A stretch of DNA of 64,000 nucleotides from Bacteroidota bacterium (GTDB lineage Bacteria; Bacteroidota; Bacteroidia; B-17B0; Aurantibacillaceae): the NCBI GenBank assembly GCA_030684395.1, contig JAUXTT010000017.1, forward strand, positions 62,001 to 126,000, read 5' to 3'. The position numbers were made by a program, and so were the translations under genes. Shown piece by piece: positions 52,290 through 61,354 of this stretch (position 1 is its first letter; every line of letters begins with the position of its first letter). The notes under the pieces were generated by a model that saw only the letters and a list, made by a program, of their open reading frames with translations, had not been told where the DNA came from and searched no databases.

Positions 52290-53534
52290 ATGAAAAAAGC
52301 TTTAGTAGTTTCATACAATATTGTCAGGGATGGCGAAGAGGCAATACCATTATCCATAGCTTCAATAATGGCCTATGTAAAAAGTGATCCTGAATACGGA
52401 TTCAAGTTTGAAGTGGATCACTTGCCTTTTAATCTTCTTGTAGAAAAAGAAAATTTAAGTGAGTTTGGAAATTGTTTTAAAAATATATCCCTTAATGACT
52501 ATCAATTTATTGCAATTTCCTGTTTTGTGTGGAATGAGTATTTAATAAATCCTTTGATGAAGTATTTGCGCTACGCAGGGTACAAGAATAAAATCATATT
52601 AGGTGGAAGCCAAATCACTTATGCAAATAAGGAACAACTTCGAACAGAATATCCGGATTGCGATATTTTTATATCAAGTTATGCTGAAAAAAGTTTTCTA
52701 GAGGTTTTAAAAAATGAAGATGAGAAAAAGTTCTATTACAATTCTGCTTTGGATTTTACTTGTGTTCCTTCGCCTTACTTAACCGGAACATTGCCTATGG
52801 AACAGGGTCATAAAATGATAAGATGGGAGACCAAAAGAGGTTGTCCTTTTAAATGTTCATTCTGCGCACATCGTAATTTGGAAAATGGACGAGTTCATTA
52901 TATGCAGTTAGAAAAAGCATTTAGTGAATTAGCATTATTTAAACAAAAGGAAATAAAGCGAATTAATGTATTAGACCCAATCTTTAATATGGGCAATCAT
53001 TATCTAGAAATTATGAAGGAGATAGATCGGTTAAAATTTACAAACACAAATTTCACATATCAATCTAAGATAGAGCTGTTGACTAAGAGGGACGGTTCGG
53101 AATTTTTAAATTTGATAGAAAAAACCAACGCCCATCTGGAATTAGGATTGCAAACCATCATACCGGAAGAATATGAAGTCATTGAAAGAAAAAATAATAC
53201 AAAAACAATTGAGGAACAATTAGAAGTGCTCAACAAAAGAAATATTTCTTTTGAAGTGAGCCTTATTTATGGTTTACCGAATCAAACGCTTGATAGTTTT
53301 AAAAGAAGCATTGAGTTTGTTCAGAATAAAGGCTGCAAAAAAATTACAGCTTGGCCGTTAATGTTATTGAAAGGGACGCCTTTGTTTTTTGAAAGAGATA
53401 AATGGAATTTGAAAGAAGAAGTGATTGGGGATTTTGACATTCCTGTAGTTACGTCAAGCGCTACTTTCAACAAAGATGAGTGGTTTGAGATGGAAGAGGT
53501 AGCAAAGGGTTTAGTAAATAACATGAGACTCTAA
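52290..53534 (+). CDS. B12-binding-type radical SAM enzyme
   Basis: A 414-aa enzyme. The N-terminal 160 residues form a B12-binding-like Rossmann domain (PLSIASIMAYVKSDPEYGF, KIILGGSQITY), without the usual DxHxxG cobalamin His. The radical SAM core has the cluster motif Cys185-x3-Cys189-x2-Cys192 (RGCPFKCSFCAH) and later LELGLQTIIPEEYEVIERKNN and VSLIYGLPNQTLDSF, as in MiaB/HemN-like oxidoreductases. The substrate is unknown. It is not viperin-like. It is under the divergent island operator with the 65-aa gene, so it appears to be part of the defence regulon. Confidence 0.88.
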   Translation: MKKALVVSYNIVRDGEEAIPLSIASIMAYVKSDPEYGFKFEVDHLPFNLLVEKENLSEFGNCFKNISLNDYQFIAISCFVWNEYLINPLMKYLRYAGYKNKIILGGSQITYANKEQLRTEYPDCDIFISSYAEKSFLEVLKNEDEKKFYYNSALDFTCVPSPYLTGTLPMEQGHKMIRWETKRGCPFKCSFCAHRNLENGRVHYMQLEKAFSELALFKQKEIKRINVLDPIFNMGNHYLEIMKEIDRLKFTNTNFTYQSKIELLTKRDGSEFLNLIEKTNAHLELGLQTIIPEEYEVIERKNNTKTIEEQLEVLNKRNISFEVSLIYGLPNQTLDSFKRSIEFVQNKGCKKITAWPLMLLKGTPLFFERDKWNLKEEVIGDFDIPVVTSSATFNKDEWFEMEEVAKGLVNNMRL

Positions 53535-53661
53535 AAAGACGCACAAAATCCTTAGATTTGTTATACAATGCTTCGTTAAAAAAAACTGTAGATGGATTTA
53601 TTATGAAAATAAAGCAACGTAGTATACGGATAAATCAAAATCACTCACAAATAAATTACAA

Positions 53662-55746
53662 ATGACAACACAGCTTTCAGTTCTTAACTCCAACCAGATA
53701 AATAAGTACGGTATGGTTTTTCCAGTTGCAACTTTAGAAAGTGCAATGTGGCAAAGAGCGGTCGAAGGCATGCCAATGCACTTAAGCCACGATATGCATC
53801 GTTTGGTTGGCTGGATGGTTCCTTACGGCTTATACTTTCAACCCAAACTGGTTCGATCACTTGGAGCGGCACTAATTCCGGAAACTGATGAGGAAAATGA
53901 AAGGGTTTCCACAGCTAAGAGAAATTATATTTCAGAAATAACACATGAAGATGCTGAGAAACACTTCTCTTCATTGGAGCCACATATTAAAGAGTTCATT
54001 TCTGGCCAACCAAAGCTATTTAGGGCGGCGGCTTTTTCAATATTCAATGAGGGTATTATTGAAAGAATGTTTCCGCAGCTGAAAACACTATCGCTTAAGG
54101 ACAAAAATGGTCTAATTTTAGTTTCAGAACTATTAGAGGAGTTTACATATAAAGGCCAAGGTGTTTTTTCTCACAAAAAATTGCCCGTTTGTATTTACGC
54201 TAATCCTTACTTCAGAAAATCGCTTTCTCGATTCAACAATTTTCATTACATTTTTTTGGATGAGTTAGTATCACACGTTACAAACCCAGATGTTAAAGTT
54301 AAAATCTCTATAGATTGGGATTTAGTTGGCTACTCTCCTTCTTATGCTACTTCAATAGAATTGGAATTTTGGTTTGGTCCAAAGTACAACGATGATATTT
54401 CTTCAATTACGCCTGGGCTTGCTCTTCACAAAAGTGAAGAGTTCGAAAGATTGTATTATGGTATTTCAGGAACGGAATTCTATTGGAAAATTAATGATGA
54501 TTCGCATGAATTTGAATTAGAAGAATTAAAAGAGGAATCAATTCCAACTAAAGCGGATACCTATGGTTGTAGATACATACATTCAATATACGACGATAAG
54601 AATAAATTTTTTGAACACTTTGACGGAGCCATACGATCTTACGATTCCGAACTTTATATGGAACGCATTGGAATGAAAATGACAGAATTCGGTCGAAGAA
54701 GTCAATATGAAAAACTCTTCAGGATTGACGGAAAATTAGATTTAAAGAGTTGGAAGAGTCTCTCAACAAACTATATGCAGGGAAACCCATTAATATATGA
54801 ATATTTTGGTATAGAAAAGCCCAAAGAAAAATATATAGTGGATAAAACTCCGGCTAACATTATAGAAGAACTTGTTCCTCATAAAACTGATGCGGGTGAT
54901 GGTATACGGATATTAATTTCATATCATAAAAAAAATGAAACTCATAATGCTAGCCATACGGTTTCAATTTGCGATATTTTGGAAATCGGTGAAGTGCGTA
55001 ATCAATTTTTAGAATACGATGTTATCGAATTAAAGAAAGCACTGGATAGATTAGGGAAAACCTTAATTCTGCCGGATGAAGCTTTACTCGGATACGCAGA
55101 AGATTTGTATTGGAACATACCTTGCGTGTTTCACGGATCTGCAATTCCACAGGAAGATTTGAACGCAACTGTACAAGCTTTAAAAAATCTAATCAATGGT
55201 CTTCAAAAAAAGAATAAGAACAAAGTAATTTCTTTCACCGTTTCCTGGAATATGGAAGAAAAAGAGGTTCGCATAAGTGTTATCGGACATGTAACTGATT
55301 TAGCGAATTGGCTTTCTACTTTTTCAACAATTCCCACTGAAAGAGAAAAACTAATTAAATGGATGGAAAAACAAACAGAATATCTAAATAAATTAACCGT
55401 GCCAAATCCTAACAGACCTTCTCTCGAATGTCTTTCACAGTTTGATGGAGTTCTTTTCATTAAGAGGAAAACAATTGGTCCAGAATACAATTTTTCGTTT
55501 GAGAAAATCGTGGGAGGACTTGGTTACACAATGGAAGTTCCCGAAAACAAAATTGAAGTTAAAGAGGCGATAGAGTCAAAACAGCTTTTTCCGGTTATGT
55601 CGTGTATAGTTAAAGCAATGGAGTGCGGTAAATCGGGAAGTGATTACTTGACTAGCCCGCATTCAAAAATACTTGATGCCGGAGTTTATACAATTGTAAG
55701 GGAAATAGACTCAATGGGTGCCTATTGGACAGACAAACCAGCCTAA
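53662..55746 (+). CDS. 694-aa island protein, no family recognised
   Basis: I do not recognise this protein. It has no signal peptide or membrane segment. Notable stretches are VEGMPMHLSHDMHRLVGWMV near residue 35, which recalls the His/Ser-bearing opening of prohead-protease-like folds, and DAGDGIRILISYHKKNETHN, PVMSCIVKAMECGKSGSDYL and the YTIVREIDSMGAYWTD end. The length and mixed alpha/beta content suggest several domains. It precedes the PLD-family gene by 119 nt and the protease by more, in one direction. No island operator is visible before it, so it may have its own promoter. Confidence 0.6.
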   Translation: MTTQLSVLNSNQINKYGMVFPVATLESAMWQRAVEGMPMHLSHDMHRLVGWMVPYGLYFQPKLVRSLGAALIPETDEENERVSTAKRNYISEITHEDAEKHFSSLEPHIKEFISGQPKLFRAAAFSIFNEGIIERMFPQLKTLSLKDKNGLILVSELLEEFTYKGQGVFSHKKLPVCIYANPYFRKSLSRFNNFHYIFLDELVSHVTNPDVKVKISIDWDLVGYSPSYATSIELEFWFGPKYNDDISSITPGLALHKSEEFERLYYGISGTEFYWKINDDSHEFELEELKEESIPTKADTYGCRYIHSIYDDKNKFFEHFDGAIRSYDSELYMERIGMKMTEFGRRSQYEKLFRIDGKLDLKSWKSLSTNYMQGNPLIYEYFGIEKPKEKYIVDKTPANIIEELVPHKTDAGDGIRILISYHKKNETHNASHTVSICDILEIGEVRNQFLEYDVIELKKALDRLGKTLILPDEALLGYAEDLYWNIPCVFHGSAIPQEDLNATVQALKNLINGLQKKNKNKVISFTVSWNMEEKEVRISVIGHVTDLANWLSTFSTIPTEREKLIKWMEKQTEYLNKLTVPNPNRPSLECLSQFDGVLFIKRKTIGPEYNFSFEKIVGGLGYTMEVPENKIEVKEAIESKQLFPVMSCIVKAMECGKSGSDYLTSPHSKILDAGVYTIVREIDSMGAYWTDKPA

Positions 55747-55865
55747 TTGGGAACGCCAAAACTCTCGAATTGGAGGAAGACATGGTGCTTTAGATAAATA
55801 TAAAATCAATTCTGATCTATTCATGGAAAACAAAGCGGTACATTAATGAATAATAGTAATAAAAT

Positions 55866-57056
55866 ATGAAATTAATAATAAACTCAGCCGAATTAGAGAA
55901 AGAGTTTCTTCGACTTGCGAAACAATACAAAAAATATTATTGGGCTACAGCCTGGGCTGGTATTTCATCAAAGGTTTTTTCCGATTTGACAACAAAGTCA
56001 GAAAAAATTGAAAAGATGATCGTAGGTATTCATTTTTATCAAACGCATCCGGATTTCATAGAAAAATTTCTTGAAACAAGTACAGTTCGGTTCATAATGC
56101 AACCAACTGGTACGTTTCATCCTAAGTTATATTTGTTCTATAACAATAGTAATGATTGGGAATTACTTGTTGGTAGCGCGAACTTCACTAATGCCGCTTT
56201 TTCTCTAAATACCGAGGCAACAATATTGGTAAATAATAAGAGTGATAATTCCGAGGATGTTTTAAAATCGGCTTTTAAACTGATCGAAGAAAGTTGGGCT
56301 AAAGCAAAAAGAGTGTCAAAAACCGAACTTGAACATTACCGGATTGCATGGAAAAACCACAAACCCAAAGTAGATAGTTTATCGGGGAAATATGGTGGTG
56401 CAAAAAAAGCAAGGAAACCCCTTCATCAAGTACCTATGGCGATTATGACATGGAAGGACTTTATTCATAAAGTTAATAACGAACCGCATCATGGTCCAGA
56501 AAGTCGCTTAGCAGTTATTGCAAAATGCAAGGAATTATTTGAAGGCGTTGATCATTTCAGTCAACTTAAAGAAGAGGAAAGAAAATTCATAGCGGGTATT
56601 CCAAACAAAATGAAAGGAGCTGAAAGTGTAGATTGGGGTTTATTCGGAAGCATGAAGGGCGCAGGAGTATTTAAAAATAAGATAATCACGAACGACATCA
56701 ATATTTCAAATGCCTTAGACCAAATTCCTTTGCAGGGACAGATCACAAAAACCCATTATGACAATTTTATCAAGCATTTTACAAAGGCATTTTCCGGTGT
56801 TGGGACGGCATCAAGACTTTTAGCAATGAAAAGACCAGATACTTTCATTTGTTTTGTAAGCAAAAACAAATCGCTTCTTTGCAAAGACTTTGGAATTCAG
56901 CAAGCCGATATGGATTACGAAAGATATTGGACGGATGTGATAGTTAGTATATTTGACTCGGAGTGGTGGCTACATCCTTCCCCAAAGAATAATCAAGAAG
57001 AAAAAATCAGTGAGGCAAGGGCAGCCTTTTTAGACGCTTTATATTACGAAGGATAG
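55866..57056 (+). CDS. PLD-family (HKD) nuclease-like protein
   Basis: A 396-aa protein with one phospholipase-D-type active site: FHPKLYLFYNNSNDWELLVGSANFTNAAF, in which His85, Lys87 and the GSANFT at 103-108 form the HKD motif. A single HKD copy is typical of BfiI-like endonucleases that dimerise to make one active site. The remaining 200 residues (KELFEGVDHFSQLKEEERKFI, then FTKAFSGVGTASRLLAMKRPDTFICF) look like a distinct helical DNA- or protein-binding domain. The protease gene starts 12 nt later. A nuclease role in defence is inferred from the motif and context. Confidence 0.8.
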   Translation: MKLIINSAELEKEFLRLAKQYKKYYWATAWAGISSKVFSDLTTKSEKIEKMIVGIHFYQTHPDFIEKFLETSTVRFIMQPTGTFHPKLYLFYNNSNDWELLVGSANFTNAAFSLNTEATILVNNKSDNSEDVLKSAFKLIEESWAKAKRVSKTELEHYRIAWKNHKPKVDSLSGKYGGAKKARKPLHQVPMAIMTWKDFIHKVNNEPHHGPESRLAVIAKCKELFEGVDHFSQLKEEERKFIAGIPNKMKGAESVDWGLFGSMKGAGVFKNKIITNDINISNALDQIPLQGQITKTHYDNFIKHFTKAFSGVGTASRLLAMKRPDTFICFVSKNKSLLCKDFGIQQADMDYERYWTDVIVSIFDSEWWLHPSPKNNQEEKISEARAAFLDALYYEG

Positions 57057-57068
57057 AAGATTGTAAGC

Positions 57069-57830
57069 ATGGTAGAGGAATTTCCTGTTCTAAAATATAC
57101 AGTACAACTTTATTATTCTCCTGAAAGTAAAGAAACAGAAGACGACTGCGAGCGTGATCCACCAATACAAATTGCTTCAGGTGTACTAATTAAGAATACC
57201 TCAAAGTTTTTTCTACTAACATGTAAGCACGTTTTTGATAATATTAAGGTAGAAGACGTTGTGATTTTGACAAGTTGGGGATTTGCAGTAAGATTGCCCA
57301 ATGAAGTGCAGTTTATTAATAACGGGAATGACAGTATTGATTTAACCTTAATTCAATTAAAGGCAGAAAGAGTTGATCACCTTAAGGCTCATTATTCCTT
57401 TTTACCGAAAAAAAAACTTGGGTTCAAGCATATATTTGATGAAGACCTGTGGTATATGATGTTCGGATTCATTAATAAAAGGACAACCCTGAAAAGTCCT
57501 GAATTCTATGTTGAGTCTTTTGGGTTCTTGACTTTCATCAGACGGTATAAGAAAATAGAAAAAATTGGTTTCAATTATGAGAATAATATCACTTTGGAGT
57601 ACAACCGTCGGAAGCAAGGTAATTTCAATGATGATCTCTCAAGTTTCGGATACAAAGATTTAAAAGGACTAAGCGGTGGTGGAATTTGGCTATCCGAAGA
57701 AGGGAAAACCCCCGGAACCTTTAATTATATTTTAGTTGGCATCATGATCGAAGAGAGAATTGATAGAGGCTTTGTAATAGGGACTCAAATTCACCTAATT
57801 GAAAAATCTCTTACCCAGTACCCCCAATAA
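57069..57830 (+). CDS. Trypsin-like serine protease domain protein
   Basis: A 253-aa chymotrypsin-fold protein without signal peptide. The triad can be assigned: His54 (FFLLTCKHVFDN), Asp91 (NDSIDLTLIQL) and Ser202 (LKGLSGGGIWL). It is therefore likely active in the cytosol. It is transcribed 12 nt after the PLD-family gene. Trypsin-like proteases with nucleases occur in anti-phage modules, where the protease activates or cleaves a partner; here the partner is unproven. It is the last gene of the island before the right edge. Confidence 0.8.
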   Translation: MVEEFPVLKYTVQLYYSPESKETEDDCERDPPIQIASGVLIKNTSKFFLLTCKHVFDNIKVEDVVILTSWGFAVRLPNEVQFINNGNDSIDLTLIQLKAERVDHLKAHYSFLPKKKLGFKHIFDEDLWYMMFGFINKRTTLKSPEFYVESFGFLTFIRRYKKIEKIGFNYENNITLEYNRRKQGNFNDDLSSFGYKDLKGLSGGGIWLSEEGKTPGTFNYILVGIMIEERIDRGFVIGTQIHLIEKSLTQYPQ

Positions 57831-57851
57831 GATCCCCCAAAACGGCCAAAA

Positions 57852-57865
57852 AGTGCCTTTGTGCG
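57852..57865. other. 14-nt inverse match to the left element edge
   Basis: The sequence AGTGCCTTTGTGCG is, inverted, a 13/14 match to CGCACAAAGGGACT at 36015-36028 (the tRNA 3' edge). Chance is possible. Confidence 0.3.
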
Positions 57866-57880
57866 CATTGTTATACTCTA

Positions 57881-58063
57881 TCACGGCTCAACACGCTGCT
57901 TCCCAATGATTCCCGTTATTTCCGCCTTAAATAAGCGGCAGAATTCATAGATTTTTATCAAGTCCTCGGTAAATCGTATTGCGTTTTTGTCTTCCTTTGC
58001 AGAAGGCTGATTAGAAGCGTTTTTACCGTTTTTCGGGTTTGAACCTTGTAAAAGGGAGCCCGC
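57881..58063 (-). pseudogene. Coding remnant near the right edge of the island
   Basis: The minus strand is open for 61 codons without a start codon, ending at TGA (57881-57883), and reads in part NQPSAKEDKNAIRFTEDLIK then AEITGIIGKQRVEP. It looks coding but truncated. It lies near the probable right edge of the island, so it may be a gene tail cut by integration. Confidence 0.4.
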
Positions 58064-58078
58064 TTAATAAATCAACCG

Positions 58079-58104
58079 AAGCCCGCCTACAAGCGGGTTT
58101 TTTG
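58079..58104 (+). terminator. GC-rich terminator at the right island edge
   Basis: AGCCCGC/GCGGGTT stem with a 6-nt loop and a T-run; it separates the island from the host genes downstream. Confidence 0.7.
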
Positions 58105-58257
58105 ATTTTTAACCGAAGATGGAAGTACCGCTTTCAGGGATCTTATAAAATTTGAAAAACAGTGGGGAGCTTTGGTTGACCTTGAATTACGAAGATGATA
58201 TGATCTTGAAATACTGCCACTTTATATATAAAACAAATACATTTAAATTAATTATAA
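58105..58257 (+). other. Spacer before the 144-aa membrane protein
   Basis: No gene or RNA seen. The space probably holds the promoter of the next gene. Confidence 0.35.
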
Positions 58258-58692
58258 ATGAGCCTTAATAAGATATTTTCCCTTGGCATTCGAGACACTG
58301 TTTTTAAAAAGCGGGAAAAAACCATAGCAGCATTACTTTTAGGATTTACATTTTTACTTGTTTTACTTTTGAAAGAATTAGTTCGCCCTCACTTTCAGGG
58401 TAGCGGGCTTTTTCCATTTTTTCTCGGCGTTTCTCCTAATCTATTACCAGCCATTGCAGCTCCTTTTGTTTTTATACTATTTAACAAGGAATCATCCTGG
58501 CCTATTAAGCGGGATGGTTTTTTAAGCAATTGTATTGTGGTTTTTATTTCATTAATATTTCATGAATTTATCCGAAGTCGAAAAGGAATATTGTTTGATT
58601 GGAATGATATTTTTGCTTCACTAATTGGCTGTGCAATTTCGTATTTTATTTATACAAAACTCTGGAAAGTATACTTCCAAAAGATATCCTGA
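58258..58692 (+). CDS. Four-helix membrane protein, unknown function
   Basis: A 144-aa protein with about four membrane segments (residues about 22-42, 50-75, 88-104 and 115-135). Words such as FFLGVSPNLLPAIAAPFVFIL and DWNDIFASLIGCAISYFIYTKLW recall small VanZ-like or DUF-type membrane proteins. No catalytic motif. It stands alone between the island edge and the sulfur module. Confidence 0.55.
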   Translation: MSLNKIFSLGIRDTVFKKREKTIAALLLGFTFLLVLLLKELVRPHFQGSGLFPFFLGVSPNLLPAIAAPFVFILFNKESSWPIKRDGFLSNCIVVFISLIFHEFIRSRKGILFDWNDIFASLIGCAISYFIYTKLWKVYFQKIS

Positions 58693-58987
58693 TTTTATAA
58701 AGCTTCTTAACGAAGATAATCTCAGTTCCAATAAACATCCACTGTAATGGTATCCTTCTACCGGCGACAACTATTTATGCTACATTAATATGTGGTATTT
58801 CGAGATCATATACCTTCCTTTCCGATATCCAAATATGTGGAAAATATTATTTAATCGTCCCTCAAAGCATAACAACAACAATTAATTCACCAGCCATTTC
58901 ATCCAAAACCAAATTCCTTATTGTAACAAATGTAACCGTCGGATAATTTTAATGATGTCACCTTTGTATTCACAAAATTGAAATACA
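58693..58987 (+). promoter_or_regulatory. Intergenic region with the first sulfur-module operator
   Basis: No ORF is convincing. At 58922-58940 the sequence TGTAACAAATGTAACCGTC matches sites at 59826 and 61773 and lies 48 nt before the TauE start. Confidence 0.6.
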
Positions 58988-59782
58988 ATGGAAATAATTG
59001 GTTACTTAACTTCCGTTTTAATCGGAGTTTCGCTTGGATTAATTGGTAGCGGCGGAAGTATCTTAACGGTACCTGTGCTCGTTTATTTGTTTTCTGTAGA
59101 TCCTGTAGCTGCTACAGCTTATTCACTGTTTGTTGTTGGTCTTACTGCAGCAATTGGGTCAGTAGGTTATTTCAGAAAAGGACTGGTTAATATAAAAACA
59201 GCAATCGTCTTCGGTATACCTTCTATAATAGCCGTTTTCTTAACCAGGGCTTTTATTGTTCCTGCTATCCCTAAAGAAATCTTCTCAATAGGTACATTTA
59301 TGATAACAAAAAGTGTTCTGATGATGGTTCTTTTTGCAATACTCATGGTGGCGGCATCCTATAGTATGATCAGGAAAGAAAAAAAGAAAAAGGAAAGCAC
59401 CGGCGAGTCTCAGAAATTTAACTATCCCTTAATCCTGATTGAAGGTAGTGTTGTTGGATTAATAACAGGCCTGGTTGGTGCAGGTGGTGGTTTCTTAATT
59501 ATTCCTGCATTGGTATTACTATCGAAACTCCCGATGAAGGAAGCAGTTGGAACTTCGCTTGTGATTATAGCTGCAAAATCACTCATAGGTTTTTTCGGAG
59601 AAAGCGGGGAAACAATTATCAATTGGAGCTTGTTAGCAGCTGTTACTGCTTTTGCAACCTTGGGAATCTTTGTTGGAATATACTTGTCTAAAAAAATTGA
59701 TGGTTCTAAACTTAAACCGGCTTTTGGTTGGTTCGTTCTCCTAATGGGAATTTATATTATTATAAAAGAAACGATACTCTGA
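58988..59782 (+). CDS. TauE/SafE-family sulfite/organosulfonate exporter
   Basis: A 264-aa membrane protein with about eight helices in two halves. Each half opens with a Gly-rich membrane word: GVSLGLIGSGGSILTVPVLV and GLITGLVGAGGGFLIIPALV, the family hallmark. TauE/SafE proteins carry sulfite, sulfoacetate or related anions out of the cell. As the first gene of the sulfur module it would remove sulfite produced by the persulfide dioxygenase that follows. Confidence 0.92.
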   Translation: MEIIGYLTSVLIGVSLGLIGSGGSILTVPVLVYLFSVDPVAATAYSLFVVGLTAAIGSVGYFRKGLVNIKTAIVFGIPSIIAVFLTRAFIVPAIPKEIFSIGTFMITKSVLMMVLFAILMVAASYSMIRKEKKKKESTGESQKFNYPLILIEGSVVGLITGLVGAGGGFLIIPALVLLSKLPMKEAVGTSLVIIAAKSLIGFFGESGETIINWSLLAAVTAFATLGIFVGIYLSKKIDGSKLKPAFGWFVLLMGIYIIIKETIL

Positions 59783-59787
59783 TAAAT

Positions 59788-59843
59788 ATGTAACAAGAGT
59801 TACATTCTAAAATTGAATTCTCAAAGTGTAATGAATGTTACCG
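59788..59843. promoter_or_regulatory. Two TGTAAC-type operators upstream of the dioxygenase/rhodanese gene
   Basis: ATGTAACAAGAGTTACAT (59788-59805) is a perfect 7-bp inverted repeat with a 4-nt spacer. GTGTAATGAATGTTACCG (59826-59843) is a second copy with one altered arm. The second lies 59 nt before the ATG. Confidence 0.7.
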
Positions 59844-59902
59844 TTAAAAAAATTAAACCACAGTAATTTTACAGTAAATAAACTAAACACAAAACAATAA
59901 TC

Positions 59903-61318
59903 ATGAAAATAGAACAAATTTATACCGGATGTCTTGCTCAAGGAGCTTATTACATCACATCAAACGGCGAAGCTGCAATTATTGATCCTTTAAGAGAAGT
60001 TCAGCCATATATAGACAGAGCCACTAAGGACGGAGTAAAAATAAAATATGTTTTTGAAACACATTTCCACGCGGATTTTGTTTCGGGGCATTTAGATCTG
60101 AGCAAAAAAACAGGAGCTCCTATTGTTTATGGTCCAAGCGCAGTTCCTGAATTTGATGCAATAATAGCAAAAGACAACGAGGAATTCAAATTAGGCAATG
60201 TAACCATAAAGGTTTTGCACACACCCGGACATACAATGGAAAGCACCAGCTATTTATTGAAAGACGAAAACGGGAAAGACTATGCCTTATTTAGCGGAGA
60301 CACACTTTTTCTGGGAGACGTAGGGCGCCCGGACCTGGCTCAAAAAGCAGCTTCCATGACACAGGAAGAACTTGCCGGTTTACTATATGATTCTTTAAAT
60401 AAAAAAATAATGGTACTGGCGGATGATGTTATTGTTTATCCTGCTCATGGTGCCGGAAGTGCTTGTGGGAAAAATATGATGAAAGAAACGGTTGACACGT
60501 TGGGTAATCAAAAGAAAATGAATTACGCACTTAATCAACCTAACAAAGAGGCTTTTGTAAAAGCTGTAACTGACGGACTACTTCCTCCTCCCGGCTATTT
60601 CGGAATGAATGTGGCAATGAATAAAAAAGGCTACGATAGTTTTGAAAACGTGTTGCACAAAAGTTTAAAAGCATTAAGTCCAAAAGAACTTGAGACTGCT
60701 GTTGAATTAACCGATGCAATTGTACTTGATGTTAGAGAAGCAAGTGAGTTTTATAAGGGTTTTGTTCCACGCTCAATTAATATAGGCTTAAAAGGAGATT
60801 TTGCTCCATGGGTGGGCGCCTTAATTGTAGATGTAAAACAACCGATACTATTGGTTACCACTTTGGGTGAAGAAGAAGAGGCGGTTACAAGATTAGCGAG
60901 AGTTGGCTTTGACAACGTTATTGGTTATTTAAGTGGTGGTTTTGAATCATGGAAAAATTCAGGGAAAGAAATCGATACCATTAACCGAATAACGGCAGCT
61001 CAATTTAAATCAGAATTGAACATTGGAACAAGTAAAGTAATTGATGTAAGAAAAGACTCAGAATACGCGGCCGAGCATGTAGAAGAATCTTATAGTCGCC
61101 CACTTGCAACCATTAATTCATGGTTCGCCGACATTAATAAAAACGAACCGTTCTATCTTCATTGTGCAGGCGGGTACAGAAGTATGATTGCCGCCAGCAT
61201 TCTTAAATCCCGTGGCATACATAATTTCAAAGAAATTGAAGGTGGGTTTAAAAGTATTGCTGAAGCCGGAGTTGCAAAAACAAATTATGTATGCCAAAGT
61301 AAATTAGTGCAAGCTTAA
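59903..61318 (+). CDS. Persulfide dioxygenase-like MBL/double-rhodanese fusion
   Basis: A 471-aa protein. The N-terminal metallo-beta-lactamase domain has THFHADFVSGH (His54, His56, Asp58), HTPGHTMES and the FSGDTLFLGDVGRPDL segment, as in ETHE1-type persulfide dioxygenases that oxidise glutathione persulfide to sulfite. Two rhodanese domains follow: the first (about 262-355) lacks a catalytic Cys (its loop reads VTTLGEE), the second (about 370-465) has LHCAGGYRS with Cys at the active site. This fusion is common in Bacteroidota. Substrate and exact donor are inferred. Confidence 0.92.
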   Translation: MKIEQIYTGCLAQGAYYITSNGEAAIIDPLREVQPYIDRATKDGVKIKYVFETHFHADFVSGHLDLSKKTGAPIVYGPSAVPEFDAIIAKDNEEFKLGNVTIKVLHTPGHTMESTSYLLKDENGKDYALFSGDTLFLGDVGRPDLAQKAASMTQEELAGLLYDSLNKKIMVLADDVIVYPAHGAGSACGKNMMKETVDTLGNQKKMNYALNQPNKEAFVKAVTDGLLPPPGYFGMNVAMNKKGYDSFENVLHKSLKALSPKELETAVELTDAIVLDVREASEFYKGFVPRSINIGLKGDFAPWVGALIVDVKQPILLVTTLGEEEEAVTRLARVGFDNVIGYLSGGFESWKNSGKEIDTINRITAAQFKSELNIGTSKVIDVRKDSEYAAEHVEESYSRPLATINSWFADINKNEPFYLHCAGGYRSMIAASILKSRGIHNFKEIEGGFKSIAEAGVAKTNYVCQSKLVQA

Positions 61319-61354
61319 TTAACGACACACAAACTCATTAATATAAAGATCATC

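Noticed and set aside
52290-53534. The radical SAM enzyme as a prokaryotic viperin
   Set aside because: Viperins have a different cluster context (NHVCNYxCxFC-like) and no N-terminal Rossmann domain of this kind. The sequence here is RGCPFKCSFC.
57852-57865. True terminal inverted repeats of a DDE-type transposon
   Set aside because: Only a 13/14 match with no extension, one partner lies in the tRNA, and no transposase is present; a serine recombinase explains the element.
35919-58104. An integrative conjugative element or prophage
   Set aside because: No relaxase, mating-pair, capsid, terminase or tail genes are seen; cargo is defence-like.
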